Of a stretch of DNA of 64,000 nucleotides, positions 8,611-17,850 are shown one piece after another (the first letter of the stretch is position 1; each line of letters begins with the position of its first letter). A model generated the notes under the pieces. It was given only the letters and a program-made list of their open reading frames with translations, searched no databases and had not been told where the DNA came from. The position numbers and the translations under genes are program-made. This stretch comes from CAZLYF01 sp964586835 (GTDB lineage: Bacteria > Bacillota > Clostridia > Christensenellales > Aristaeellaceae): positions 1 to 64,000 of the forward strand of contig CAZPIC010000011.1 in NCBI GenBank assembly GCA_964586835.1, read 5' to 3'.

Positions 8611-10470
8611 GTGAAACGCATGCTGTCCCTGCTGCTTGTTCTGTTGCTTGCGCTTTCCATGGCGCCCGCCCTCGCGCGTGAGGCGGTCTACACAGCCCTC
8701 TATTCCGGCGAGGTGACGACGCTCAACTACCTGACGACCTCCACCACCAATGAATTCGCTGTCGCCGCCAACGTCATCGATACCCTGGTGGAGTATGATC
8801 GTTATGGCCAGGTGCAACCCTCTCTCGCAGAGAGCTGGGAACTAAGCGAGGATGGTCTTACCTGGACCTTTCATCTGCGCAAAGGTGTTATGTGGGTGGA
8901 CGGTGCAGGCAAGGAGGTCGCTGTGCTGACCGCGGAAGACTTCGTGGCTGCCGCCCGCTATATCCTGGATGCCAAGAACGCCTCTTCCACAGCTGACATC
9001 CTCTACTCGGTCATCGAGGGTGCAGAGGCCTACTATGACGGGACCTCCACGCCCGAGGAAGGTGAGGAGCCCCTGCCCCCTATGGACTGGGACACGGTGG
9101 GTGTGAGGGCGGTGGATGACTACACGCTGGAGTACACCCTGATCCATCCCGCGCCCTACTTCCTGTCCATGCTTCCCTATGTGTGCTTTATGCCCGTCAG
9201 CGCCGATTTTCTTGAGGAAAAGGGCGAGGACTTCGGTCTCGCAACGGGCAACGATACCCTGCTTTACAACGGCGCCTATATTCTCTCCGAGTTCAAGCCC
9301 CAGGAAACGCGCGTCTACACGAAGAACGTGAAGAACTGGGATGCAGAACATGTCTATATTGAGACCATCCGTCAGATCTACAACAAGGAGGCTACGACCC
9401 TTTCGCCGGAACTCTACCTGCGGGGAGAGATCGATGAGGCTTCCATCGACAGCGCCATTGCCGCCGAGTGGCTGGCCGATCCCGAAAAGGCCGACCTGAT
9501 CCGGCCGGTCCGGCAAAGCGGATCCTACAGCTATTTTTACGCGCTGAACTTCAAGCCCGAATTCGACGAAGTCTACGAGCCGGAAAACTGGAAACTGGCT
9601 GTCAACAATGAAAACTTTCGGCTTTCCATCGCTAGGGGATTGGACCGTGTGAAGGCGATGCTGATCAACGAACCGGACAATCCCGAGAGTATCCTTTTCA
9701 ACACCATTACGCCCCCGGCTTTTGCGGACTACGAGGGCCTTGATTATGTGAATATGGGGCTGCTTCAGGCCATCACAGCAAAGGGGGTCGCGACTTTCAA
9801 CCCCGAGGAAGCCTTGGCATTCCGCGACAAGGCAAGAGAAGAGCTCCTGAGCGCCGGGGCCACCTTCCCCATTAAGATCCTGATGTCCTACAACCCGTCC
9901 TCGAGCTCCTGGGGAGAGGAGTGCCAGGTGGTCGAGCAGCAGCTTGAGGAGCTTCTGGGGACAGACTACATCGACATCATCGTCGAGGCGGGCCCCTCCT
10001 CGGGCTTCCTGCCTGCGGTGCGCCGCAGTGGCAACTATGCGCTTCTCAAGTGCAACTGGGGCGCGGACTACGCCGATCCCGAGACCTACACCGATCCGTT
10101 TGTCCTCGGCAACAATTACAACTTCATTGAGTATTGCGAAGGCTACACGGATCCTGATGGGAATAAGACCTACAATAACCTTGCGGACAGGGCCAAGGCC
10201 ATCACGGAGGATCTAAAGGCCCGCTTCGAGGCTTTTGCCGAAGCGGAAGCCTTCCTGATCGACAAGGCCTTCGTGATTCCCTTTGGCTACGGTTCGGGTG
10301 GATACACAGCCACCAGGCTCAATCCCTTCGAGTCCCAGTACGCACCCTTAGGGCTGACAAACGAACGGTACAAGGGCCAGACCATCCTTGAGAAGCCCAT
10401 GAACACCGACGAGTATTTCGAAGCCTATGACCGATGGGTCGAGGAGCGCACTGCCCTCTCGGGCAAGTAA
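8611..10470 (+). CDS. oligopeptide/dipeptide ABC transporter substrate-binding protein (family 5)
   Basis: A 619-residue exported binding protein of the OppA/DppA family. The N-terminus is a classical Sec signal (basic residues, Leu-rich core, ALA cleavage region near residue 22) without a lipobox cysteine. The mature part begins with the family pattern of TTLNYLTTSTTNEF, then LAESWELSEDGLTWTFHLRKG and later YNGAYILSEF, all typical of family 5. The start is GTG at 8611, eight bases behind AAGGAGG. It is followed by two permeases and two ATPases in the standard A-B-C-D-F order, so it supplies peptides (or another family 5 ligand such as a glycoside or nickel chelate) to that importer. Peptide is the default assumption. 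Confidence 0.93.
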   Translation: MKRMLSLLLVLLLALSMAPALAREAVYTALYSGEVTTLNYLTTSTTNEFAVAANVIDTLVEYDRYGQVQPSLAESWELSEDGLTWTFHLRKGVMWVDGAGKEVAVLTAEDFVAAARYILDAKNASSTADILYSVIEGAEAYYDGTSTPEEGEEPLPPMDWDTVGVRAVDDYTLEYTLIHPAPYFLSMLPYVCFMPVSADFLEEKGEDFGLATGNDTLLYNGAYILSEFKPQETRVYTKNVKNWDAEHVYIETIRQIYNKEATTLSPELYLRGEIDEASIDSAIAAEWLADPEKADLIRPVRQSGSYSYFYALNFKPEFDEVYEPENWKLAVNNENFRLSIARGLDRVKAMLINEPDNPESILFNTITPPAFADYEGLDYVNMGLLQAITAKGVATFNPEEALAFRDKAREELLSAGATFPIKILMSYNPSSSSWGEECQVVEQQLEELLGTDYIDIIVEAGPSSGFLPAVRRSGNYALLKCNWGADYADPETYTDPFVLGNNYNFIEYCEGYTDPDGNKTYNNLADRAKAITEDLKARFEAFAEAEAFLIDKAFVIPFGYGSGGYTATRLNPFESQYAPLGLTNERYKGQTILEKPMNTDEYFEAYDRWVEERTALSGK

Positions 10471-10492
10471 GGGAAGACTACAGTCACTTCCC

Positions 10493-10521
10493 GGCGGCAG
10501 GAAGCCTGGCTTCCTGCCGCC
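10493..10521 (+). terminator. intercistronic stem-loop after dppA-like gene
   Basis: GGCGGCAGGAAG (10493-10504) and CTTCCTGCCGCC (10510-10521) form a perfect 12-bp stem with a CCTGG loop, 22 bases after the binding protein stop. No T-tract follows, so an mRNA-stabilising or partial-termination role is more likely than full termination. Confidence 0.65.
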
Positions 10522-10542
10522 CTCCCTGGAGGAAGAACGCGT

Positions 10543-11484
10543 TTGCTGAAATACCTTTTGCGGCGCATGGGCGCCTCGCTTCTGACGCTGGTCTTGATCC
10601 TGTCCATTGTCTTTGTGCTGGTTCGACAGATGCCCATCGAGGGCTACTTCGATAACTTCGACAAGCTGGACAAGTCGGTCATCAGCGCGCGGCTTGAAAA
10701 AATGGGACTGAGGGATCCTATCCCCGTGCAGATGAAGAGATTTTTCACAGATCTGCTCAGAGGGGATTTAGGCACCTCCGCACGTTACAGCGTGGGCGCT
10801 TCCATCTCGGGCATCATCGCCCGGAAGGCACCCCTGTCCCTCAAGATGGGCCTTTTGTCCATGGCGCTGGCCATAGGGTTCGGGATCCCGCTGGGCAGTG
10901 CGATGGCTCGGTCCCGCTCCAGGTTCTGGGACCGCTTTGGCACCGCCTTCATCGTATTCGTCAACGCCGTCCCCGCAGCGGTGTACTATATCTTCATCCA
11001 GTCCTGGGGTTCAAGCCTGATGGGCATTTCCATGCTGTTTGACCAGAGCCGGGCTGCCAGCTGGATCTTGCCGGTATGCTCCATGTCCCTTGGCAATATC
11101 GCCTACTACGCCATGTGGCTCAGGCGCTACCTGACGGACGAGCTCAACAAGGACTATGTGCGTCTGGCCCGGGCGAAGGGCGCTTCTTCCCGGCGCATCG
11201 CCATGCGCCATGCCTTTCGCAATGCCATCGTTCCCATGATCCAGTACATCCCTTCCTCCCTGCTCTACACCGTAGGGGGGAGCATCTATATCGAGTCGCT
11301 CTATTCGGTCCCCGGCATGGGAGGCTTGCTGGTGGATGTCATCAGCCGGCAGGACAACCCCATGGTCCAGGCGCTGGTGATGATCTACAGCTCCATCGGC
11401 ATCGTGGGCATGATCATCGGAGATCTGTTGATGGTGGCGCTGGACCCACGGATCACCTTTACCCGCAGGCAGGAGGTGCGTTGA
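10543..11484 (+). CDS. oligopeptide ABC transporter permease, DppB type
   Basis: A 313-residue membrane protein of the DppB/OppB family with six predicted helices. The N-terminus (LLKYLLRRMGASLLTLVLI) and the coupling loop RLARAKGASSRRIAMRHAFR are diagnostic, as is the C-terminal ALDPRITF ending. The start is TTG at 10543 behind GGAGG (the typical first ATG is absent). Its TGA overlaps the ATG of the next permease (TGATG). It forms half of the membrane channel. Confidence 0.93.
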   Translation: MLKYLLRRMGASLLTLVLILSIVFVLVRQMPIEGYFDNFDKLDKSVISARLEKMGLRDPIPVQMKRFFTDLLRGDLGTSARYSVGASISGIIARKAPLSLKMGLLSMALAIGFGIPLGSAMARSRSRFWDRFGTAFIVFVNAVPAAVYYIFIQSWGSSLMGISMLFDQSRAASWILPVCSMSLGNIAYYAMWLRRYLTDELNKDYVRLARAKGASSRRIAMRHAFRNAIVPMIQYIPSSLLYTVGGSIYIESLYSVPGMGGLLVDVISRQDNPMVQALVMIYSSIGIVGMIIGDLLMVALDPRITFTRRQEVR

Positions 11485-12875
11485 TGGGAAGGCTGGCTGG
11501 GTCCATGGTGGAAAGGACCCAGGACGCCCTGCTCAAGGCCATGTCGGACGAGGAGCTTTTTTCCTTCGCTGCCTTTGATCCGGAGACGGCGGAAAGGGCG
11601 GGTCACACGGACTACTCCTACTGGGGCAGCACCCTGGGCGCCTTTTTAAAGCGCCGCTTGGCGGTCTCTCTTTTAGTGGTTTTGATGTTCCTGGTGGCCT
11701 TCACCTTCCTGCAGCCTTTGCTGCCCGGACAGTACGTAGCGACGAGGATCATCAACCATCCCATCACAGGCATGCAGATGAGCAATGTCAGTCCTTCCCT
11801 GTCCACAAAAATAACGGAGATTGCAGCCGGTACGGCATTGGTGGTGACCCCCTACGATGACCCGCAGTGGCTGGCGGTGAGCAACGTGTTGGCGACCATC
11901 AAGGCCCGGGAGGAATTCACCGTAACGGAGTACCTGGGCGACTGGTGTGCTGTGTCCTTTGGGGACCTCTCCGGCTTCGTCAAAAATGACTTCACCACCA
12001 AGATCAAGCTTCCGCAGGACCCTTCCGCCACTCCCTACGCCTCACGGGCCAATTTTCCGGTGAAAGTCTATACCAGCCCTGAGGACGTGACCCACCGGGG
12101 GGATGAACTGTTCATCCGCGCGGAAGAAGCACAGCTGGGAGACGAAGGGACGCGGGCTGTTGCCCTTCAGACAGCGAAGCTCAGGATTCTCCCGACCGAT
12201 GCACCGTTTCTGTTTGGGACTAACATTGCAGGGCAGGACTTGTGGAGTATGGTCTGGTCCGGAACCCGGACTTCGTTGTTCATAGGGTTTGTCGTGGCGC
12301 TGGTGGAAGCCCTTGTGGGGATGGCTGTAGGCGTGGCTTGGGGCTATGTGCGCAGGATGGACCGCATCCTCACGGAGGTCTACAATGTGATCGACAACAT
12401 CCCCACCACCGTGGTCCTGATTCTGATCGCCTATATCCTGCGGCCCGGTATTTGGACACTGATCTTTGCCATGTCTCTGACAGGCTGGGTGGGCATGGCC
12501 CGGTTCATCCGCAACCAGATTGTCATCATCAGGGACCGGGACTACAACATTGCCTCACGCTGCCTGGGTACAGGGACGCTTCGAATCGTCACGCGAAACC
12601 TCCTGCCCTACCTGGTCAGTGTGATCATGCTCAGGACAGCCCTTGCCATCCCAGGCGCCATAGGCAGCGAGGTCTTTGTCACCTACATCGGCCTGGGGCT
12701 GCCGGTGAGCATTCCCTCTCTTGGAAACCTGATCACCGTGGGGCGCAAGCTCGTCTCCACCTCTCAGAGTTACCAGCTGATCTTTCCCACCCTGGTCTTG
12801 TCGGTGGTAACGATCTCCTTTTATATCATCGGCAACTCCTTCGCGGATGCTGCCGATCCGCGCAACCATGTCTAA
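11484..12875 (+). CDS. oligopeptide ABC permease, DppC type, with large extracellular insert
   Basis: A 463-residue permease, about 160 longer than an ordinary DppC. It has an N-terminal cytoplasmic part, TM1 (~60-75), then roughly 160 residues outside the membrane before the family motif FLFGTNIAGQDLWS and the remaining five helices. The insert contains a stretch (FTVTEYLGDWCAVSFGDLSG, then FVKNDF) that reads like a bacterial SH3 repeat, usually a peptidoglycan or protein-binding module. The coupling loop is near SRCLGTGTLRIVTRN. The start ATG at 11484 overlaps the TGA of the DppB gene; the frame is open further upstream but only as a shadow. Permease identity is firm, SH3 assignment is by eye. 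Confidence 0.9.
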   Translation: MGRLAGSMVERTQDALLKAMSDEELFSFAAFDPETAERAGHTDYSYWGSTLGAFLKRRLAVSLLVVLMFLVAFTFLQPLLPGQYVATRIINHPITGMQMSNVSPSLSTKITEIAAGTALVVTPYDDPQWLAVSNVLATIKAREEFTVTEYLGDWCAVSFGDLSGFVKNDFTTKIKLPQDPSATPYASRANFPVKVYTSPEDVTHRGDELFIRAEEAQLGDEGTRAVALQTAKLRILPTDAPFLFGTNIAGQDLWSMVWSGTRTSLFIGFVVALVEALVGMAVGVAWGYVRRMDRILTEVYNVIDNIPTTVVLILIAYILRPGIWTLIFAMSLTGWVGMARFIRNQIVIIRDRDYNIASRCLGTGTLRIVTRNLLPYLVSVIMLRTALAIPGAIGSEVFVTYIGLGLPVSIPSLGNLITVGRKLVSTSQSYQLIFPTLVLSVVTISFYIIGNSFADAADPRNHV

Positions 12876-12885
12876 GGAAAACCTC

Positions 12886-13932
12886 ATGAAGGAAGAGCCC
12901 ATTCTCTCTGTCCGGGATCTGCATGTGAAGTTCAGCCTGCGGGGTCGGGTGCTGCACGCGGTGCGCGGTGTGTCCCTGGATCTGTATCGGGGAGAGACCC
13001 TGGCCATCGTGGGAGAATCGGGTTCCGGTAAGACGGTGTTGACCAAGACCTTCATGGGCCTGCTTGAACGCAATGGATGGATAGACAGCGGGGAGATTCG
13101 CTATGGGGAGCGAGACCTTGCGAGAATTCGGGAGGAGAAGGAATGGCTTGCAATCCGTGGGGGAGAGATCGCCATGATCCTGCAGGATCCCATGACCAGC
13201 CTAAATCCCCTGAAGACTGTCGGAGCCCAGGTGGCTGAGGCGCTCCGGCTGCATCAGGGGTTGCGAGGTTCTCAGGCCCGGCAGAGAGTGTGGGAGCTTC
13301 TGGCGGATGTGGGCATTCCTGATCCCGCAAGGCGGGCGCGCCAGTACCCGCACCAGTTTTCAGGGGGGATGCGTCAGCGCGTGGTCATCGCGATCGCCAT
13401 CGCGTGCAGGCCCAGGATCATGATCTGTGACGAGCCTACGACCGCCCTTGATGTGACGATCCAAGCCCAGATTCTCCGGCTCATCAAGGACCTCATTCAC
13501 AAGTACAGCCTGACCGCCGTATACATTACCCATGACCTGGGCGTTGTTGCAAACGTGGCGGACCGCATTGCGGTCATGTACGCGGGGGATATCATCGAGA
13601 TCGGCACCTGTGAGGAGGTGTTTTACTCTCCGCGGCACCCCTATACCTGGGCACTGCTCTCCTCGCTCCCTCAGCTGGGGGTCCGGGGAGAGGAGCTTTT
13701 CTCCATCCGGGGAACACCCCCCAGCCTGTTTAGGGAAATCTCCGGCGACGCCTTCGCGCCGCGCAACCCCAAGGCGCTGAACATAGATTTTATCGAGCGG
13801 CCGCCTTTCTTTGAGCTCAGCTCCACCCACCGTGTTAGATCCTGGCTGATGGACCCAAGGGCGCCCCGGGTGGAGCCGCCCCCTTCCCTGCGCAGGATTG
13901 GCAAGGAAGCGGGAAGCCTGTATGAACGCTGA
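12886..13932 (+). CDS. oligopeptide ABC transporter ATP-binding protein, DppD type
   Basis: A 348-residue cytoplasmic ATPase, first of the pair that drives the peptide importer. Walker A is GESGSGKT, the signature follows FSGGMRQRVVIAIAIAC, Walker B is MICDEPTTALDV, and the family C-terminal motif HPYTWALLSSLP is present. I choose ATG 12886, seven bases behind AAGGA; an in-frame ATG at 12868 overlaps the previous gene and is less well placed. The C-terminus lacks the usual CxxxxC iron-sulfur-like cysteine cluster of DppD/OppD after the HPYT motif. Overlaps the next gene by 11 bases. Confidence 0.92.
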   Translation: MKEEPILSVRDLHVKFSLRGRVLHAVRGVSLDLYRGETLAIVGESGSGKTVLTKTFMGLLERNGWIDSGEIRYGERDLARIREEKEWLAIRGGEIAMILQDPMTSLNPLKTVGAQVAEALRLHQGLRGSQARQRVWELLADVGIPDPARRARQYPHQFSGGMRQRVVIAIAIACRPRIMICDEPTTALDVTIQAQILRLIKDLIHKYSLTAVYITHDLGVVANVADRIAVMYAGDIIEIGTCEEVFYSPRHPYTWALLSSLPQLGVRGEELFSIRGTPPSLFREISGDAFAPRNPKALNIDFIERPPFFELSSTHRVRSWLMDPRAPRVEPPPSLRRIGKEAGSLYER

Positions 13933-14896
13933 CAACCGGCCTCTTCTTTCTGTAAGGGGCCTGAGCATCGCTTTCGGCCCGCAGCGCAGGCGTTTATTTG
14001 CCGTCCGGGACGTCAGTTTCGACATCGCCAGGGGAGAGACCCTTGGTTTGGTCGGCGAGTCAGGTTCCGGCAAGACGTCCATCGGGCGTGCCATTGTCCG
14101 GGTCTACCAGGCGACCGCGGGGGAGATCCTTTACAAAGGGCAGCGAATCAGCGGCCGCATTGACAGGGAGCTGGACGCTCGGGTGACCCGGGAGATCCAG
14201 ATGATCTTTCAGGACCCCATGGCGTCTCTGAATGAGCGGGCTAAGGTGGAGTATATTGTGTCCGAAGGGCTTCTAAACTGTGAGAGAGGTCTTAAACGCG
14301 CCGAGCGGCAGCAGCGGGTCATGGACGCGCTCATGGATGTGGGGCTGCTCCCTGAATTTGCCGGGCGGTTTCCGCATGAGTTTTCAGGCGGACAGCGCCA
14401 GCGCATCGGCATTGCGCGGGCGCTTGTGATGCGGCCGGAGTTTGTTGTCGCGGACGAGCCGATCTCTTCCCTGGATGTCTCTATCCGCGCCCAGGTGCTC
14501 AACCTCCTCGCGCAGCTGCAGAAAAAACACGGTCTGACCTTTCTGTTCATCTCTCACGACCTGTCCGTCATGCGCTTCATCTGCGACCGGATTGCGGTCA
14601 TCCATAAGGGAAGCCTTGTCGAGATGGCGGAAACCGAGCAGCTTTTCCGGACTCCGCTGCACCCCTATACCCGTGCGCTGCTCTCCGCGGTGCCCATGCC
14701 AAACCCTGCCTATGAAAAAAACAAGACGTTGGAACCCTTTGATGAGAAGATCAGCTTAAGCGCCGGTTTCCAAACGTGGCAGCTTGCTGAGCCCGGGCAT
14801 CATGTTCTCTGTGATCCTGAGGAGTTGAGGATGTACAGGGAGCAATGCTGCACGGCCGGGGCGGCAGGCGGGCTTAAGCCGCGTCCAGCGCCTTGA
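13922..14896 (+). CDS. oligopeptide ABC transporter ATP-binding protein, DppF type
   Basis: A 324-residue ATPase, partner of the DppD-type subunit. Walker A GESGSGKTS, signature FSGGQRQRIGIARAL, Walker B VVADEPISSLDVS, and HPYTRALLSAVPMPNP near the C-terminus are all canonical for OppF/DppF. The start ATG at 13922 lies inside the end of the previous gene behind a GGAAG sequence; an upstream in-frame start at 13898 would lengthen the overlap. It closes the A-B-C-D-F transporter operon; the next gene follows within 90 bases. Confidence 0.93.
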   Translation: MNADNRPLLSVRGLSIAFGPQRRRLFAVRDVSFDIARGETLGLVGESGSGKTSIGRAIVRVYQATAGEILYKGQRISGRIDRELDARVTREIQMIFQDPMASLNERAKVEYIVSEGLLNCERGLKRAERQQRVMDALMDVGLLPEFAGRFPHEFSGGQRQRIGIARALVMRPEFVVADEPISSLDVSIRAQVLNLLAQLQKKHGLTFLFISHDLSVMRFICDRIAVIHKGSLVEMAETEQLFRTPLHPYTRALLSAVPMPNPAYEKNKTLEPFDEKISLSAGFQTWQLAEPGHHVLCDPEELRMYREQCCTAGAAGGLKPRPAP

Positions 14897-14986
14897 ATGC
14901 ATCGCCGGGGCTGTGGTAGGATGCCCGGGGTTCGGCCATATGGACGATGGGAGGCGCGTGTGTGTTGCCGGCGCGGGAAGAGAGCT

Positions 14987-15436
14987 GTGGCACTGACAGA
15001 TGGTGAGATCGGGCTGCGACTTGTGCAGGAGGGGCCGGCTGATGCAGAGTGCGGCTCGACGGGAAGCCTCTGTTTTGAGATTCTCCCTGCGGGCAGGCTG
15101 CGTGCCGTGGGCTATGTGAGTCTCAGGTTCGGTGAGAGCCCGGAGCTGTATTATCTTGGCCATGTGGGGTACCGTGTGGATGAGCCCTCCCGGGGGCATG
15201 GCTATGCCGGCAAGGCGGTGAGGCTGGTTCTGCCGCTTGCCAGGGAAAGGGGTTTTCACAGCTTGGTCATTACAACAGACCCTGACAATGCCGCCTCAAG
15301 GATCACCTGTGAAAGGCTGGGCTGCGTACTGGAGCGCACAGTACCCGTCCCGGAACGCTTCAGGGCGTTGTGCATGGGTTCGGTTTCGAAATGCAGGTAT
15401 ATCCTGCGGCTGGACGGGGACGGTGCCGCCAGATGA
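14987..15436 (+). CDS. GNAT-family N-acetyltransferase
   Basis: A 149-residue protein of the GCN5-related acetyltransferases, which move acetyl from acetyl-CoA to an amine. The acetyl-CoA loop reads EPSRGHGYAGKAV (R-G-x-G-x-A/G), followed by the PDNAASRITCERLGC segment typical of motif B. I prefer the GTG at 14987 behind GGGAAGAGAG; the frame also offers ATG 14897 right after the DppF stop, but those 30 extra residues are Arg/Cys/Gly-rich and look untranslated. Its TGA overlaps the ATG of the hydrolase gene, so it belongs to the cell-wall precursor cluster that follows. The substrate is unknown. Confidence 0.8.
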   Translation: MALTDGEIGLRLVQEGPADAECGSTGSLCFEILPAGRLRAVGYVSLRFGESPELYYLGHVGYRVDEPSRGHGYAGKAVRLVLPLARERGFHSLVITTDPDNAASRITCERLGCVLERTVPVPERFRALCMGSVSKCRYILRLDGDGAAR

Positions 15437-16230
15437 TGCTGACCGCGCAGGGCGTTCTTTCCCATGCCGAGCAGTATGGGCAGGGGGGAGAGAACGTGCT
15501 GCTCTTGCATGGCTGGGGGCCGCCCGTGACCTTGAAAGCGCATCTCAGGCCGGTCGCTGAGAGCCTAAGCGACCGCTACCGCGTGACAGCACTTGAATTT
15601 CCGGGACACGGAGATTCCGGGAAGCCCGACGGATGCTGGGGGGTAGCGGAATTCGCGCAGTGGACTGCGGAGATGATGCGCAGGCTGGATGCAGCGCCGG
15701 CTACGGTGGTTGCCCATTCCTTTGGAGGCCGCATCGCGCTGTACCTCGCGGCGCATGAACCCGCGCTGGTGACCCGACTGGTCTTGACCGGCTGTGCCGG
15801 CCTGCGGGAGGAGCCAACCCGCGTCCAGAAAAGGCGTGCCGCTGCCTACCGCCGTGGCAGACAGGCGCTGGAGGCGCTCAGGCGTCTGAAGGTGCTGCGC
15901 CCCCTGGCGGAAAAGTCGCTGGAAGAGCTGAGGATGAGACATGGCTCTGCGGATTACAGGGCGCTGGATCCGGATATGCGCAGCACCTTTGTGAGGATCG
16001 TTGGTGAAGACCTGCGCCCCTTGCTTTCTCAGGTGCGCCAGCCGACCCTGCTTGTGTGGGGAGAGCGCGATGATGCGACCCCGCTGTGGATGGGCAGGGT
16101 GATGGAGAGGGAAATACCGGATGCGGCCCTTGAGGTGTTTGAGGGACGCGGGCACTTCGCCTATCTTGAGGAACTTCCCCGCTTTGTGAGCATCGTACGG
16201 GCACTGATAGAAGAGGACGGTCGCGCATGA
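15433..16230 (+). CDS. alpha/beta hydrolase
   Basis: A 265-residue hydrolase with the classical fold landmarks: oxyanion strand LLLHGWGPP, then FPGHGDSGKP, nucleophile elbow VAHSFGGRI (Ser in HSFGG), a helical cap, the acid in WGERDDATP and the terminal histidine in EGRGHFAYLEE. The start ATG at 15433 overlaps the GNAT stop (ATGA); a second ATG follows at 15436. It overlaps the MurF-type gene by four bases. Membership in an operon with MurF and Ddl suggests a link to cell envelope metabolism, but its substrate is unknown. Confidence 0.87.
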   Translation: MMLTAQGVLSHAEQYGQGGENVLLLHGWGPPVTLKAHLRPVAESLSDRYRVTALEFPGHGDSGKPDGCWGVAEFAQWTAEMMRRLDAAPATVVAHSFGGRIALYLAAHEPALVTRLVLTGCAGLREEPTRVQKRRAAAYRRGRQALEALRRLKVLRPLAEKSLEELRMRHGSADYRALDPDMRSTFVRIVGEDLRPLLSQVRQPTLLVWGERDDATPLWMGRVMEREIPDAALEVFEGRGHFAYLEELPRFVSIVRALIEEDGRA

Positions 16231-17837
16231 AGACGCCTTTGGAGTTCTCTCGCCTGATCCTCTGGTTTTCTCCTGTGATCGCCACGCTGTTCGCAGCGAC
16301 AGGCCTGCTTCACTTCTTCCAGTTGGGCAGCTACCAGTTTTTTACCTATGCGCAAACGCTCAGACGGCAGTGGAGGCGGGTGTGGATCCCCGGCATCGAC
16401 CTGGCAGCTGTGTCGTTGGCGGTGCTGTGCGGTCTGGAAGCTCTTCTTCCATCGGATGGCCTGATGGAAGCGATCGCGAGGGTTGCAGGCGCTGTCACGG
16501 TGTTGGGGCTGGGCTGGGCAGTTGGCGTGCGCGCCCTGCGGAAGAAAAAAACGATCAAGCCTTTTTCCGTCACCGGCCGTATCAGGCGGCTGTACGGGGC
16601 GATGGTGATCGTGGGTCTGCTATCGGGCATCGGCCTGCGTGCGGTGATGCCGGGCCCCTGCCTGGGGGCCTTGTACCCTTTGTTGCTCCCCGTATGGGTG
16701 GCGCTCGCGGGGCTGGCGGCCTGGCCTGTCGAAAGGTGCCTGGCGGAAGCTTACAGGCGCGACGCAAAAAGGATCCTAAACAGCCAGACAAGGCTTACGC
16801 GTATCGGGATCACGGGAAGCTATGGAAAAACCAGCGTCAAGTTCATTCTTCAGGAGATGCTGGGCCAGCGCTATCCCGTACTGGCAACCCGAAAGAGCTT
16901 TAACACGCCCATGGGCGTCACCCGCTGCATCCGGGAAGACATGCGTCCCGAACACAGGGTTTTCATTGCGGAAATGGGCGCGCGTCACCGTGGCGACATC
17001 CGAGACCTGTGCCGCCTGGTGGAACCGGAAATCGGCATTCTCACTGCAGTGGGCCCCCAGCACCTGGAAACATTCCGGTCCATGGCCAATGTCCGCGAGA
17101 CGAAGTATGATCTCATCCGCGCGCTGCCGGAGGATGGCTTGGCGGTGTTCCTGGACGACGGAGGCATCTGTCGCGAGCTCTATGAGCGGACGACCGTCCC
17201 AAAGGTGCTGGTCGGCTCGCCGGGCGGGTGCTGCTGGGCGGAGGATGTGGAGGTGACGGCAGAGGGCAGCCATTTCTCCCTGTGCCTGGATGACGGAACA
17301 AGGCTGGCCTGCCGCACTTCCCTGCCAGGCGAACACAGCATTCGCAACATCCTGCTCGCCTGCGCGGTCGCCAGGCATTTAAAGCTCAGTCCGCAGCAGA
17401 TCAGGCGGGGCATAGAGGCCGCAAGGCCGGTGGAATCCAGGCTGGAACCGCTGCGCAAGCCCAATGGCGTTCTGGTGCTGAACAATGGCTTCAACTCAAG
17501 CCCTGAGAGCAGCGAGCAGTCACTGAAACTGCTGAAGAGCTATCCGGGCAGAAAAGCGGTGGTGACGCCAGGCTTCGTGGAGCTCGGCGCCCTGGAATCG
17601 GAGTTCAACCGGAACCTTGGCCGTAGAATTGCAGCCTGCGCCGACGTAGCGCTGCTGGTGGGGCCCAGGCACACCCGGCCGATTGCGGAAGGGCTTCGGG
17701 AAGCCGGATTTCCTGACGACAGCGTCCATGTGTTCCTAACGCTCGCCGAAGCCAATCAATGGCTTGTGGCTTGGGAACAGGACGGGGATGTGATCCTGTA
17801 CGAAAATGACCTCCCGGACCATTACAGTGAGGGATAG
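16227..17837 (+). CDS. MurF-type Mur ligase with N-terminal membrane domain
   Basis: A 536-residue protein. Residues ~8-165 hold four to five hydrophobic segments; from ~190 on there is a Mur ligase: ATP loop GITGSYGKTS at ~194-203, then SFNTPMGVTR, EMGARHRGDI and GPQHLETF, and later the C-terminal domain with NNGFNSSPESS. These match MurF, which adds D-Ala-D-Ala to UDP-MurNAc-tripeptide. The ATG overlaps the hydrolase stop (ATGA), so the hydrophobic part is truly in frame. The D-Ala-D-Ala ligase gene follows 13 bases later, making a substrate-enzyme pair. Whether this is the sole MurF of the cell or a specialised membrane-bound version cannot be told from this window. Confidence 0.85.
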   Translation: MKTPLEFSRLILWFSPVIATLFAATGLLHFFQLGSYQFFTYAQTLRRQWRRVWIPGIDLAAVSLAVLCGLEALLPSDGLMEAIARVAGAVTVLGLGWAVGVRALRKKKTIKPFSVTGRIRRLYGAMVIVGLLSGIGLRAVMPGPCLGALYPLLLPVWVALAGLAAWPVERCLAEAYRRDAKRILNSQTRLTRIGITGSYGKTSVKFILQEMLGQRYPVLATRKSFNTPMGVTRCIREDMRPEHRVFIAEMGARHRGDIRDLCRLVEPEIGILTAVGPQHLETFRSMANVRETKYDLIRALPEDGLAVFLDDGGICRELYERTTVPKVLVGSPGGCCWAEDVEVTAEGSHFSLCLDDGTRLACRTSLPGEHSIRNILLACAVARHLKLSPQQIRRGIEAARPVESRLEPLRKPNGVLVLNNGFNSSPESSEQSLKLLKSYPGRKAVVTPGFVELGALESEFNRNLGRRIAACADVALLVGPRHTRPIAEGLREAGFPDDSVHVFLTLAEANQWLVAWEQDGDVILYENDLPDHYSEG

Positions 17838-17850
17838 CACGGAGGGCGAG

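Noticed and set aside
11076..11483. Upstream extension of the DppC-type gene
   Set aside because: It lies inside dppB in another frame, is His/Gly/Arg-rich, and the ATG at 11484 in TGATG is the natural coupled start.
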